DNA from: Methylohalomonas lacus
Lineage (GTDB): Bacteria; Pseudomonadota; Gammaproteobacteria; Methylohalomonadales; Methylohalomonadaceae
Length of the DNA stretch: 64,000 nt
Reading direction: 5' to 3'
Assembly: GCF_024808875.1 (NCBI RefSeq)
Contig: NZ_JANUCT010000010.1
Coordinates: 1 to 64,000, forward strand
The notes under the pieces were generated by a model. That model did not search any database. It saw nothing but the letters and a program-made list of their open reading frames with translations, and had not been told where the DNA came from. Below are positions 26,453 through 35,838 of this stretch, in pieces; position 1 is the stretch's first letter; each line of letters begins with the position of its first letter. Both the position numbers and the translations under genes were made by a program.

Positions 26453-27532
26453 ATGCCAGCCACGCCACAGAATACCACCACCGAAAACGATCCACGCTGG
26501 GCAGCCGTGGTCGATCGCGACCGGGCCGCCGACGGTCAATTTTACTACGCGGTCAGAACCACCGGCATCTACTGTCGCCCGTCTTGCCCGGCACGCACCG
26601 CGCGACCGGAAAACGTCGAGTTTCATGCCACACGCGCCGATGCCGAACGCGCCGGTTACCGGCCGTGCAAGCGCTGCCGGCCGGAACAGCCGGCACTGCA
26701 CGAGCAGCACGCACAAACCGTCGCCGCCCTCTGTCATTACATCGAGTCAATGACAACGCCGCCGACTCTGGCCGAACTCGGCCGGCGGGCCGGCCTCAGT
26801 CCCTGGCATCTGCAGCGCGTGTTCAGGGCTGTCACCGGCCTGTCGCCCAAAGCCTACGCCGAGGCTTGCCGGAACCGGCGCCTGCGCGCGGCACTGGAAC
26901 GCGACGGCAGCGTTACCGAGGCGATATTCGCCGCCGGCTACAATGCGAACAGCCGTTTCTACGAACACAGCGACCACATACTCGGCATGACACCCTCCGA
27001 CTACCGCGCCGGTGGCGCGAACAACCGTATCCGTTTTGCCATTGGCGAATGTTCACTGGGCAGCATTCTGGTCGCCGCAAGCGAACGCGGCCTGTGCGCC
27101 ATTTTTCTCGGCGATGATCCGCAGGCACTGACGCGGGATCTGCAGGATCGCTTCAGCAAAGCGGAACTGATCGGCGCTGACCGGGATTTCGAACAGCTCG
27201 TCGCCCGGGTAGTCGGACTTGTCGAGACGCCGAACCTGGGTCTGGATTTGCCACTGGACATACGTGGCACCGCCTTTCAGCAGCGTGTCTGGCAGGCGCT
27301 GCGCGAAATCCCGGGCGGCGCGACGGCCAGCTACGCGGATATTGCCCGGCGCATCGGTCAGCCGAACGCCAGCCGTGCGGTGGCACAGGCCTGTGGCGCC
27401 AACAAGCTGGCAGTCGTCATTCCCTGCCACCGCGTCGTCCGCACCGACGGCAGCCTGTCCGGCTACCGCTGGGGCGTCGAAAGAAAGCGCGCGCTGCTGC
27501 AGCGCGAGGCCGGTGATGAGCGCAAACGCTGA
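26453..27532 (+). CDS. ada: Bifunctional Ada: regulator and O6-methylguanine-DNA methyltransferase
   Basis: A 359-residue protein. The N-terminal zinc domain has Cys41, Cys45, Cys72 and Cys75 (IYCRPSCPAR, RPCKRCRP), of which the first accepts methyl groups from phosphotriesters. An AraC-type DNA-binding part follows (about residues 85-180). The C-terminal methyltransferase has the active-site VIPCHRVVR. Methylated Ada turns on the adaptive response to alkylation. The last 17 bases overlap the next gene. Confidence 0.96.
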   Translation: MPATPQNTTTENDPRWAAVVDRDRAADGQFYYAVRTTGIYCRPSCPARTARPENVEFHATRADAERAGYRPCKRCRPEQPALHEQHAQTVAALCHYIESMTTPPTLAELGRRAGLSPWHLQRVFRAVTGLSPKAYAEACRNRRLRAALERDGSVTEAIFAAGYNANSRFYEHSDHILGMTPSDYRAGGANNRIRFAIGECSLGSILVAASERGLCAIFLGDDPQALTRDLQDRFSKAELIGADRDFEQLVARVVGLVETPNLGLDLPLDIRGTAFQQRVWQALREIPGGATASYADIARRIGQPNASRAVAQACGANKLAVVIPCHRVVRTDGSLSGYRWGVERKRALLQREAGDERKR

Positions 27533-28256
27533 AATCAGCCGAACCGACACCGACGTCGCCGGGCGCATCGCGGCGTACAACTGGCAGGTACTGACGGATG
27601 AACTGAACGACCACGGCAACGCCGTATTGCCAGGCTTGCTGTCGCAACGCGAATGCCGCGAACTGGCGGCGCTGTACGAAGACAGCCAGCGGTTTCGCAG
27701 CCGCATCGTCATGGAGCGGCTCAATTTCGGCCGCGGTGAATACCAGTACTTCGCCTATCCACTGCCGTCCCTTGTTGCCGAACTGCGCACCTTGCTGTAT
27801 CCACCTTTGGCGGCCATTGCCAATCGCTGGCAGGCGGCGCTGCGCCATGAACCACACTACCCCGAAACGCATGCGGCCTACCTGCAGCGCTGCCATGACG
27901 CCGGCCAGACCCGGCCAACCCCATTGATCCTGCAGTACGCCGCCGCCGATTATAATTGTCTGCATCAGGATCTCTACGGCGAGCACGTGTTCCCATTGCA
28001 AGTGGCCATCCTGCTGTCGCAACCGGGGCAGGATTTCAGCGGCGGTGAGTTCGTGCTGGCCGAACAGCGTCCGCGCATGCAATCACGGCCCGAAGTCGTA
28101 CCGCTGACGCAGGGCGATGCCGTCATCTTTCCGGTCAACGAACGCCCCGTCCAGGGCAGTCGCGGCCCCTACCGCGTCAAGATGCGTCACGGCGTCAGTC
28201 GCGTTCGTGACGGCCGGCGTCACACGCTCGGCATCATCTTTCACGATGCCCAATAG
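27516..28256 (+). CDS. 2OG-Fe(II) oxygenase family protein of the ada cluster
   Basis: A 246-residue oxygenase of the prolyl-4-hydroxylase-like superfamily. The iron ligands are seen as HQDLYGEHVFPLQ (H-x-D) and the distal His in MRHGVSRVRDGRRHTLGI, with an arginine after it for 2-oxoglutarate. It is not AlkB, which is the next gene. Its ATG at 27516 lies within ada (17-base overlap in another frame), so it is translated with Ada. I think it acts in alkylation damage repair or tolerance, but no substrate is established. The frame is open to 27219, but that part lies over ada. Confidence 0.82.
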   Translation: MSANAEISRTDTDVAGRIAAYNWQVLTDELNDHGNAVLPGLLSQRECRELAALYEDSQRFRSRIVMERLNFGRGEYQYFAYPLPSLVAELRTLLYPPLAAIANRWQAALRHEPHYPETHAAYLQRCHDAGQTRPTPLILQYAAADYNCLHQDLYGEHVFPLQVAILLSQPGQDFSGGEFVLAEQRPRMQSRPEVVPLTQGDAVIFPVNERPVQGSRGPYRVKMRHGVSRVRDGRRHTLGIIFHDAQ

Positions 28257-28266
28257 CTGAGCGTGC

Positions 28267-28920
28267 ATGACTGCTGAACTCTTCAACGATATCACTGATA
28301 CCTCAACCTGGCAGGAGCGACTCGGCCCGGGCAGCGTTATCCTGCGCCGTTATGCCGCGGCCAGCGACACGGCGTTGCTGGCGGCGATCGAAGATGCGGT
28401 TGCCACGGCACCGTTCCGGCACATGCAGACGCCGGGTGGCTTCACCATGTCGGCGGCGATGAGCAACTGCGGCGATTACGGCTGGACGGCCGACACCGAC
28501 GGCTATCGCTATAGCGCCACCGATCCGCTGAATGACCGCGCCTGGCCGGCCATGCCCGAAACATTGTCGGAATTGGCCAGCCGGGCCGCGGCAGCAGCCG
28601 GTTTCGCCGCATTTCAGCCCGACGTCTGTCTCATCAACCGCTATGAACCGGGCGCGCGCATGTCACTGCATCAGGACAGGGACGAGGCGGATTTGACCCA
28701 GCCCATCGTCTCGGTGTCACTGGGCCTGCCGATGACGTTCCTGTTCGGCGGCCTCAGGCGCAAGGAACGGCCGGCGCGCATCGAACTGCAGCATGGTGAC
28801 GTCGTCGTCTGGGGTGGCGAGGATCGCCTGCGCTATCACGGCGTGGCACCGCTGAAGGACGGCGAACATCCGTTGCTCGGCCGTTACCGCATCAACCTGA
28901 CCTTGCGCCGCGCGCACTGA
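28267..28920 (+). CDS. alkB: Alpha-ketoglutarate-dependent DNA repair dioxygenase AlkB
   Basis: A 217-residue dioxygenase that oxidatively removes methyl groups from 1-methyladenine and 3-methylcytosine. Substrate loop features include MQTPGGFTMSAAMSNCG and DYGW. Iron ligands are H-x-D in LHQDRDE and the distal His in RLRYHGVAPL, and the 2OG-binding arginine is in YRINLTLRR. Length matches E. coli AlkB (216). It follows the unnamed oxygenase by 10 bases, in the order ada, oxygenase, alkB. Confidence 0.96.
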   Translation: MTAELFNDITDTSTWQERLGPGSVILRRYAAASDTALLAAIEDAVATAPFRHMQTPGGFTMSAAMSNCGDYGWTADTDGYRYSATDPLNDRAWPAMPETLSELASRAAAAAGFAAFQPDVCLINRYEPGARMSLHQDRDEADLTQPIVSVSLGLPMTFLFGGLRRKERPARIELQHGDVVVWGGEDRLRYHGVAPLKDGEHPLLGRYRINLTLRRAH

Positions 28921-28936
28921 ACGTCCGGCAGCCGCA

Positions 28937-29821
28937 TTACGGTGTTTCCGCGACCGTCCAGGTATTCCTGTTGCCCATCGCGATCAATACCGCACCGCTG
29001 ACGAACATGATCAGGCTGTAGATGGCCGCTGGTATCGCCATGCTGCTGTTGTTCAGCAACGTCGGCGCGGTCGCGACGGCGATCGCCATGGTGCCGTTCT
29101 GGATACCGACCTCGATGACTACCGTCCGAACCTGGGCAACCGGCAGGCGCGCCAAGCGGCCACCGACGTAGCCGAGCAGCATACTGCCCAGGTTCAGCAG
29201 CAGGGTTGCGACGCCGACCAGCATGAAAAAGCGCAGCAGGTTGTCCCGTTCACCGACCAATATACCGGCGATGACCAGCGCCAGAAACAGCGCCGACAGC
29301 ACCTTCACGCTGCGCTCGGCGCGGTCCGCCCGCTCCGGTGACTTCGAACGCAACCACATACCGATACTTACCGGGATGACCGTGACGACGACGATCTGCA
29401 GGATGGTCTTCGGCACTGACAGGCTGACATTCTGTCCCGCTTCCATGAAAAACAGCGACGCCGCGTTGACCACGAATGGTAGCGAGAAGATGATGACGAG
29501 GCTGCTCAGGGCCGTCAGCGTAATCGACAATGCGGCATCCGCGCGCGCCAGATGCGAAATGAGATTTGACGTTGCACCACCGGGACAGGCGGCGATCAGC
29601 ACCAGGCCGACCGCCAGTGCCGGTGGCATCTGCAAGGCCCAGGCGAGCAGCCAGGCCAGTGATGGCAGCGCCACCAACTGCAGCGCCAGCCCCACCAGAA
29701 TCGGGCGCGGCGCAACGAATATGGCACGAAAATGCGCCGGCGTCAGCGACAGCCCCATGCCCAGCATGATGATGACCAGCGCCAGCGGCAGAAATACGGC
29801 GGTCAGTATATTGGCTTCCAA
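28937..29821 (-). CDS. Bile acid:sodium symporter-family transporter
   Basis: A membrane protein of about 294 residues with around nine to ten hydrophobic helices and the family motif VLIAACPGGATSNLISHLARAD, the unwound helix that binds sodium and substrate. The substrate is unknown; family members carry bile acids, pantoate and other organic anions. A strong ribosome site GGGGAG sits 6 bases before the TTG at 29821; a TTG two codons upstream is closer to it than is usual. It is convergent with alkB. Confidence 0.85.
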   Translation of the reverse strand: MEANILTAVFLPLALVIIMLGMGLSLTPAHFRAIFVAPRPILVGLALQLVALPSLAWLLAWALQMPPALAVGLVLIAACPGGATSNLISHLARADAALSITLTALSSLVIIFSLPFVVNAASLFFMEAGQNVSLSVPKTILQIVVVTVIPVSIGMWLRSKSPERADRAERSVKVLSALFLALVIAGILVGERDNLLRFFMLVGVATLLLNLGSMLLGYVGGRLARLPVAQVRTVVIEVGIQNGTMAIAVATAPTLLNNSSMAIPAAIYSLIMFVSGAVLIAMGNRNTWTVAETP

Positions 29822-29913
29822 GTTCAACTCCCCTGCACCTGCGAAACGTGCGCAGGCGTGATGATTTTGCGGATACTATAAAGTCTGAACGTAGAAATGC
29901 CAGTGCCGTGCGT

Positions 29914-31707
29914 TCAAAACTGAAGCAACATGCTCAGTTGCTCAATGGCGAGCGGCCGGCTGTACAGATAGCCCTGATAGCAGGAGCAACCGTTGGCGAC
30001 GAGAAAGTCGCGCTGCGCCTCGGTTTCCACCCCCTCGGCAATAACATCCAGGCCAAGACTATTGCCCAGTGCAATAATGGTTCGAATAATCGCGGCATCG
30101 TTGGCATCGGTCAACACATCGTGGACAAACGACCGGTCAATCTTGAGCTGCTCCAGCGGCAGACGCTTCAGATAGGCCAGCGACGAATAGCCGGTGCCGA
30201 AATCATCAAGTGAAAAGTCGACACCATGGGCCTTGAGCTGGTTCATTTTCGCAACCGCTTCCTCGACGTTTTCCAGTAACAGGCTTTCGGTCAGCTCCAG
30301 CTTTAGACGATCCGGTTTGACTGCATGGCGGTTTACCAGCGCACTCACGCGGTCGACAAAAGCGGGATTCCGGAACTGGTGGGCGCTGACATTGACTGAA
30401 ATGCTCAGATCGCCATAGCAGGGTAGTTCCGACCACTCTCTGAGCTGTTGACAGGCAGTTTCCAGAACCGCGTCACCAATAGGCAGGATAAGTCCGGTTT
30501 CTTCGGCGATGGGAATAAAATCGGCCGGCGATACCAGTCCCCGTTGCGGATGCTGCCAGCGTACCAGCGCCTCGATGCCATACACGCCCTTGTGCGTATC
30601 AACCTGGGGCTGATAGTGGACGGTGAACTCTTTCCTGTCGACAGCCGTGCGCAATTCGCTTTCCATGGCCACCCGCATTGTCACCATTGATTCCATCTGC
30701 GGGTTGAAAAAACGAATCGTATTGCGGCCGGCCGCCTTGGCCTGGTACATGGCAATATCGGCACGCTTGAGCAAATCATCAACGGATTCATGCCGCCCGT
30801 CAAACAGCGTTATGCCGATGCTTGGCGTGCTGTAGTATTCATAGCCCTTGAGTTCAAAGGCAGGTGTGAACGCATTAATGATCTTGTTGGCTATAGAGGT
30901 AACGTTTTTTTCAATCAGGCCCGGACTGTCGGTAATATCTTCCAGCAGAATGACAAACTCATCACCGCCAATGCGGGCGACGATGTCATCCTGACGCAGG
31001 CAGTCGACAATGCGCCGGGCAACATGCTGTAACAGCAGATCGCCGAGGTCATGGCCGAGCGTATCGTTCAGCGTCTTGAAATTGTCCAGATCAATAAACA
31101 GCAATGCGCCCTGTCGGCCGCTGATCTCGTTGTTGCGCAGGGCGCTCTTCAAGCGTTCGTGCAGAAAGTGCCTATTGGGCAATTGCGTCAGCGAGTCGTA
31201 GTAGGCCAGGTGCTCGATCGCCCGTTCCGCCGCCTTGCGATCGGAGATGTCATGCATGACCGCCACCGCACCCAGCTGTTCGCCGTTCTTTGTGATGATC
31301 GGCTGACCATTGCAAAGCATCAGACGATGCGGTTTATCCACCGGCGCGATGAGTATTTCGGCATCCCTGACCACTTCACCGCGCAGGGCCCGGTACAGGG
31401 GCACTTCGCTGGTTTCCAGGGGCGTCTTGCCGTCGGGGTGATAGAGCCTGTAGTGGCGGGCCCACTCATCAGGTGGCAGGGGTGATTCCGCCAAGCCGTG
31501 GAACTCGCGCGTGGCGCGATTGAAGATCGTCAGGATGCCTTTTTCGTCGCAGGCAACGATGCCATCGGAAAGGTTTTCCAGCATTGCGTTAAGAAACTCA
31601 CGCTCCTGCTCCAGCGACCGCTTGATCGTTTCCAGTTCCTGCCGCGCCAGCCGTTCGCGGCTGAGCAGTTCACTCCATTGCGCCTCGGTGCGCTGCTGTT
31701 TCGGCAC
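29914..31707 (-). CDS. PAS-GGDEF-EAL cyclic-di-GMP enzyme
   Basis: A 597-residue soluble protein that begins with a coiled-coil-like helix (about residues 5-45), a PAS domain (about 45-160), a GGDEF domain and an EAL domain. The cyclase motif GGDEF is canonical, with an inhibitory-site RQDD five residues ahead of it. The phosphodiesterase motifs EALVRW, SLDDFGTGYSSL and KIDRSF are intact, so both activities are possible. It has no membrane helices, so the PAS domain would sense an internal signal. The start is GTG at 31707, behind AGGGAGG. Confidence 0.92.
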   Translation of the reverse strand: MPKQQRTEAQWSELLSRERLARQELETIKRSLEQEREFLNAMLENLSDGIVACDEKGILTIFNRATREFHGLAESPLPPDEWARHYRLYHPDGKTPLETSEVPLYRALRGEVVRDAEILIAPVDKPHRLMLCNGQPIITKNGEQLGAVAVMHDISDRKAAERAIEHLAYYDSLTQLPNRHFLHERLKSALRNNEISGRQGALLFIDLDNFKTLNDTLGHDLGDLLLQHVARRIVDCLRQDDIVARIGGDEFVILLEDITDSPGLIEKNVTSIANKIINAFTPAFELKGYEYYSTPSIGITLFDGRHESVDDLLKRADIAMYQAKAAGRNTIRFFNPQMESMVTMRVAMESELRTAVDRKEFTVHYQPQVDTHKGVYGIEALVRWQHPQRGLVSPADFIPIAEETGLILPIGDAVLETACQQLREWSELPCYGDLSISVNVSAHQFRNPAFVDRVSALVNRHAVKPDRLKLELTESLLLENVEEAVAKMNQLKAHGVDFSLDDFGTGYSSLAYLKRLPLEQLKIDRSFVHDVLTDANDAAIIRTIIALGNSLGLDVIAEGVETEAQRDFLVANGCSCYQGYLYSRPLAIEQLSMLLQF

Positions 31708-31844
31708 TATTCACCTCCCTGGGCGGCTGCAGGCAATAACCGCTTTGCCGCTCCCCCGACAGACTGATCATTGAGGTGACAATCAGGTTGTCCTGAACAG
31801 CCCTGTATTCAAGCTTAGCAGTCGAGCGGGCAATGTTCGCGCCG

Positions 31845-32891
31845 CTAGACGATCGGCGCCTCGGGCGGTAGGTGATCATCGGTGGCCGGATCCATTTCCT
31901 CCTGGAAAGAGTCGAGGCGATCCTGCAGGCCGTCAGCACGGCGGAAGTGGGCGATGTGGAACAATGCCTCGCCCTCGTTGGCAAGTGGAATATTGACACG
32001 GCCGATGACGATACCGGATACCGTGGCCTCGACGTTTTCCTCGCGCTCGCCGAAGGGATCCGAGATCACGCCCAGCAGCTGGCCCTTGTCGACCTGCGCA
32101 CCCAGCGGCACGACCATGCGCAGAATACCGCTCTGCGGGGCCCGTACCCAGGTACTGTTACGCGCCACCAGCGGCTCGTAAGTTTTGCCCTTGCGTTTCT
32201 GCCGCGGCAGCATGCCGAGATCACGCATGACCGAGACAATACCCTGGACACCGGCGCGGATTGCCACCTCACTGAACCGCAGCGCCTCACCGGCCTCATA
32301 GACAATAATCGGGAAATCGCGCTCATACAGCGCCTGGCGCATCGAGCCGTCGACGAGATTGGAATGCAGTACCACCGGGGCACCAAATGCCTGCGCCATC
32401 CTGCGGGTTTCCTCGGAATCGAGATAAGCGCGAATTTGCGGCAGGTTCTCGCGGTGAATGGCGCCGGTATGCAGGTCAATACCGTGCGTGCAGTGGGCAA
32501 CGATGTCGTTCAGGAACGTGTGTGCCAGCCGCGCGGCCAGCGACCCGGATTCCGAGCCGGGAAATGAGCGATTGAGATCGCGCCGGTCCGGCAGGTAGCG
32601 TGACTGGTTGATGAAGCCGTAGACATTGACCACCGGCACGGCGACCAGCGACCCACGCAGGCGATCCAGTACTTTCAGGTTGAGCAGGCGACGAATGATC
32701 TCGACGCCGTTGATCTCGTCGCCGTGCACAGCCGCGCTGACCATCAGGCGCGGACCGTCCTGGCGACCGTTGATCACCTGCACCGGAATGTTCAGCGACG
32801 TATGCGTGTACAGATCCGGGATGGCGAGTTCGATCAGCCGGCGCTGCCCCGGCCGGACAACGGTACCGTTGATTTTCAGGGCAGCCGCCAC
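31845..32891 (-). CDS. AstE/aspartoacylase-like zinc hydrolase in the rim operon
   Basis: A 348-residue zinc-carboxypeptidase-fold protein of the succinylglutamate desuccinylase/aspartoacylase family. Zinc ligands are visible as SAAVHGDEINGVE and the later GIDLHTGA, with the arginine region DRRDLNRSFPG. The C-terminal 90 residues (SGILRMVVPLGAQVDKGQLLGVISDPFGE) form a barrel-like swivel domain. It starts with GTG, 5 bases behind rimK. I infer it removes or trims an amino-acid or acyl tag made by RimK. The substrate is not proven. Confidence 0.85.
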   Translation of the reverse strand: MAAALKINGTVVRPGQRRLIELAIPDLYTHTSLNIPVQVINGRQDGPRLMVSAAVHGDEINGVEIIRRLLNLKVLDRLRGSLVAVPVVNVYGFINQSRYLPDRRDLNRSFPGSESGSLAARLAHTFLNDIVAHCTHGIDLHTGAIHRENLPQIRAYLDSEETRRMAQAFGAPVVLHSNLVDGSMRQALYERDFPIIVYEAGEALRFSEVAIRAGVQGIVSVMRDLGMLPRQKRKGKTYEPLVARNSTWVRAPQSGILRMVVPLGAQVDKGQLLGVISDPFGEREENVEATVSGIVIGRVNIPLANEGEALFHIAHFRRADGLQDRLDSFQEEMDPATDDHLPPEAPIV

Positions 32892-32896
32892 GATGC

Positions 32897-33802
32897 CTAG
32901 CCCTGCCCCCGGGTCTTGGTCTTGCCGCGCACGCCGTTCTTTTCAATGAACTGGATAACCTGGGTGCCAATGTCCTTGTTGGTGATATTCTCGATGCCCT
33001 GCAGCCCGGGCGATGAGTTGACTTCCATCACCACCGGCCCGTGATTGGCGCGCAGAATATCGACACCACAGACATTGAGCCCCATGATCTTGGCCGCGCG
33101 CACTGCAGTGGAACGTTCCTCAGGGGTGATCTTCACCAGGTTGGCACTGCCGCCGCGATGAATATTGGAGCGGAACTCGCCGTCCTTGCCCTGGCGCTTC
33201 ATCGCTGCAACGACCTTGTCGCCGATGACGAAACAGCGCAAATCGGCACCGCCGGCTTCCTTGATGTATTCCTGCACCAGGACCTCGGCCTTGAGGCCGA
33301 GGAAGGATTCGATCACGGTCTCGGCCGCCTTGCTGGTTTCCGCCAGCACGACACCGATACCCTGGGTACCGGACAGCAGCTTGATGACCACCGGCGGCCC
33401 GCCGACCATGCGTAACAAGTCCTCGATATCGTCGGGCTTGTTGGCAAAGCCGGTCACCGGCAGGCCGATGCCACGCCGCGCCAGCAACTGGGTGGCGCGT
33501 AGCTTGTCGCGCGAACGGGTGATGGCCACCGACTCGTTCAGCGGGTAGACGCCCATCATCTCAAACTGGCGCAGCACTGCGGCACCGTAAAACGTTACCG
33601 AGGCCCCGATGCGCGGAATCACCGCGTCTATATCGGTCAGATCCTTGCCCTTGTAGTGGATGCTGGGCCGGTGCGAGGCGATGCTCATGTAACAGCGCAG
33701 CACGTCGAGGACGACCACCTCGTGGTTGCGCGCTTCAGCAGCCTCGATCAGTCGCCGGGTGGAGTAGAGTTTCGGGTTACGGGACAGGATCGCGATCTTC
33801 AT
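32897..33802 (-). CDS. rimK: Ribosomal protein S6 glutamate ligase-type RimK
   Basis: A 301-residue ATP-grasp ligase. Key motifs are [17 protein letters not shown], the ATP loop [16 protein letters not shown], and the metal-binding [17 protein letters not shown]. coli RimK adds glutamates to the C-terminus of ribosomal protein S6. Length matches (300). It is 4 bases behind rimB, as in the rimABK operon of Pseudomonas, where RimK action on S6 adjusts the proteome. It is related to, but clearly different from, the ligase-like protein at 14627-15577. Confidence 0.93.
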   Translation of the reverse strand: MKIAILSRNPKLYSTRRLIEAAEARNHEVVVLDVLRCYMSIASHRPSIHYKGKDLTDIDAVIPRIGASVTFYGAAVLRQFEMMGVYPLNESVAITRSRDKLRATQLLARRGIGLPVTGFANKPDDIEDLLRMVGGPPVVIKLLSGTQGIGVVLAETSKAAETVIESFLGLKAEVLVQEYIKEAGGADLRCFVIGDKVVAAMKRQGKDGEFRSNIHRGGSANLVKITPEERSTAVRAAKIMGLNVCGVDILRANHGPVVMEVNSSPGLQGIENITNKDIGTQVIQFIEKNGVRGKTKTRGQG

Positions 33803-33806
33803 AACA

Positions 33807-34289
33807 TCATTCTTCGTCGGGTGTGGTGGATTCGGTCACGGCATAGCTTTTGGCCAGGGCCCTGCCATGCACATAGGACGCTGCCGGATCGACCAGCAGC
33901 TGGCCATGACGGATGCCCTCACGGCCCAGCAGCATACGAAACAGCATGTCGTCGCGGCTGGTCAGCGTAATCTCGACCGACCACTGCCGCTCGGCCAGCT
34001 GCAGCTCCGTCGCTATCACGATGCGCTCTTCGGCATGACCACCGGAGTCGCGTACGGTGCGCCGGTCGATCACCGGGGCAATGCATTCCAGCTCGATATC
34101 GGTACGTTTCTGCAAAGGATGGATGCGGAACCTGACCAGTTCATGACCACCCTCGTTGTAGGTTTCCAGACCGAACGTGTGCAGCGCCGACGTACGCGCG
34201 CCGGTGTCCACCTTGGCCTTGATGGCGGGAATACCCAATCCCGGCAGCGCCAGCCATTCGCGCCAGCCTATCACCGGCCTGGATGTCAT
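33807..34289 (-). CDS. rimB: Cytoplasmic retropepsin-like protease RimB
   Basis: A 160-residue protein of the ATP-dependent zinc protease/DUF785 family. The motif [14 protein letters not shown] has the aspartic-protease DTGA, and [21 protein letters not shown] is the second conserved block. There is no signal peptide, so it is cytoplasmic. The ATG at 34289 is preferred because AGGAG lies 6 bases before it; an in-frame TTG at 34304 overlaps that ribosome site. First gene of rimB-rimK-AstE-like, divergent from a LysR regulator. Confidence 0.88.
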   Translation of the reverse strand: MTSRPVIGWREWLALPGLGIPAIKAKVDTGARTSALHTFGLETYNEGGHELVRFRIHPLQKRTDIELECIAPVIDRRTVRDSGGHAEERIVIATELQLAERQWSVEITLTSRDDMLFRMLLGREGIRHGQLLVDPAASYVHGRALAKSYAVTESTTPDEE

Positions 34290-34458
34290 GGGCGTCTCCT
34301 GCAAATCGCCACCTGTCGCCGCCTGGCGCAGGATATGCTAACAATAGCTGGGCGGTCTCGTGGGCCGCGTCAGCGCCGCAATAATAACAGCCGGCAAGGA
34401 TACCGCCCGGACCGGCGTTTGAATACCGCTGATCGGCTTTGTGACAGGTTAAATATTG

Positions 34459-35334
34459 ATGGATGTAGAACTGCTCAGAACTTTCATCGAGGTCCAGCAG
34501 ACGCGTCACTTCGGTCGCGCCGCCGAAAACCTGTTCATCACCCAGTCGGCGGTCAGCGCCCGCATCCGCCAGCTGGAGGACGAACTTGGCGTGCGGCTGT
34601 TCATGCGCGATCGGAACAACATCCAGCTGACCACCGCCGGGCAGAAGCTGCTGCGCCATGCCGAGGCCATCATTGCCAACTGGAACCGGGCACGGCTGGA
34701 TGTCGCGGTCGGCGACGACAGCGGCCAGCATATCACCATGGCGGCGCTACCCAATCTCTGGGCGATTCTCATTCCGGACTGGCTGCAGTGGGTACAACGA
34801 CAGCACGGCGATGTGGCCATCAGCGCCGATGCCCTTGGCCCGGAATCGATATTGCGACGGGTGCTCGATCGCAGCCTCGATTTCGGTCTGCTGTTCGAAC
34901 CGCCGCGGCTGCCGGAGCTGACCGTTACGGAGAGCTGCCGCTTTCGCCTGTTGCTGGTCAGTTCTCAGCCGCAGGCACCACTCGAACAGGCGCTGGGTCT
35001 ACACTACATTTACGTCGACTGGGGCGGCGATTTCGCCCACCAGCACGCGCAGCTGTTCCCGGACGCACCGGCACCCGGGTTGCGGCTGGGTCTGGGTGCC
35101 GCCGCACTTGAGCTGCTGGCAAGCGGCGCCGGCGCCGCCTATCTCGCCGAGCCGCAGGTTCAGCCATGGGTCGAGGCCGGACGCCTGTTCCCGGTGCCGC
35201 AAGCACCGGTTATCGAACGCCAGGTATACGCCGTCTACCGACAGGACACTGACCGGCGTGAAATCATAGAAACACTCAGCGACCTGAGCGGCCGGATTGA
35301 CAAGCTGCAAAAGCCACCACTGCCGTTGCCCTAG
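34459..35334 (+). CDS. LysR-family regulator, HdfR-like
   Basis: A 291-residue transcription regulator. The helix-turn-helix has TRHFGRAAENLFITQSAVSA, very close to the HdfR-type start of gammaproteobacteria. The ligand domain follows. The ATG at 34459 is preferred over a TTG three bases upstream. The gene is divergent from rimB across 169 bases, so it may control the rimB-rimK operon; that is inference from position only, and no binding site was identified. Confidence 0.87.
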   Translation: MDVELLRTFIEVQQTRHFGRAAENLFITQSAVSARIRQLEDELGVRLFMRDRNNIQLTTAGQKLLRHAEAIIANWNRARLDVAVGDDSGQHITMAALPNLWAILIPDWLQWVQRQHGDVAISADALGPESILRRVLDRSLDFGLLFEPPRLPELTVTESCRFRLLLVSSQPQAPLEQALGLHYIYVDWGGDFAHQHAQLFPDAPAPGLRLGLGAAALELLASGAGAAYLAEPQVQPWVEAGRLFPVPQAPVIERQVYAVYRQDTDRREIIETLSDLSGRIDKLQKPPLPLP

Positions 35335-35382
35335 CTCACCCGCACCGGAGACCGGACATGTACGGCTCAGGGCCGCAGCGCG

Positions 35383-35601
35383 CTAGTCCCAGACACTGTT
35401 GATATCGAGATCGTTGTAAAAATCATCCTTGAGGATGCTTTCCAGCTCGCGACGCTCGCGGTATTTCTCAATCTCGCGCCAGGCGACGCCATTGACGTCC
35501 TGCTCGAGGCTGGCATCCAGCGTGGCGATATCGTCGTTGCTGTCATCGCTGATAAAACCATCATCTTCCAGGTAATCGGTCTGATCCCGGCTGATGTCCA
35601 T
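35383..35601 (-). CDS. Small acidic hypothetical protein, 72 residues
   Basis: A 72-residue protein rich in aspartate and glutamate (YLEDDGFISDDSNDDI) with a helical part (WREIEKYRERRELESILKDD). The end faintly recalls PA3496-like small proteins, which is a weak link. Start is ATG at 35601. It stands alone between two plus-strand genes. Confidence 0.55.
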   Translation of the reverse strand: MDISRDQTDYLEDDGFISDDSNDDIATLDASLEQDVNGVAWREIEKYRERRELESILKDDFYNDLDINSVWD

Positions 35602-35838
35602 GCGGTTTAGCCCTCAATTAAGTAGCCGTTACATTACCGGACGCCGGCATTGGTCGATCATGCCGGTCCCGGAATACCTCCACCTGCGCTTGGCTGGTGA
35701 ATTCCGCGCTTTATAGCATCGACACCGGCGGCGTACAGTGATTTTTTTGAATGGAAACGAGAAAATATTTTCATCAAACTCGCCGCTGCCGGACTGCCGC
35801 CCCGGCAGTGAGAATTTGCGTTAATACGCGCGCGATGT

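Noticed and set aside
27219-27515. Upstream extension of the 2OG oxygenase frame
   Set aside because: It lies inside ada in another frame and reads as arginine/serine-rich shadow sequence.
33867-35111. A 414-codon plus-strand open frame
   Set aside because: It overlaps rimB on the opposite strand and the LysR gene in another frame; composition is that of a shadow frame.
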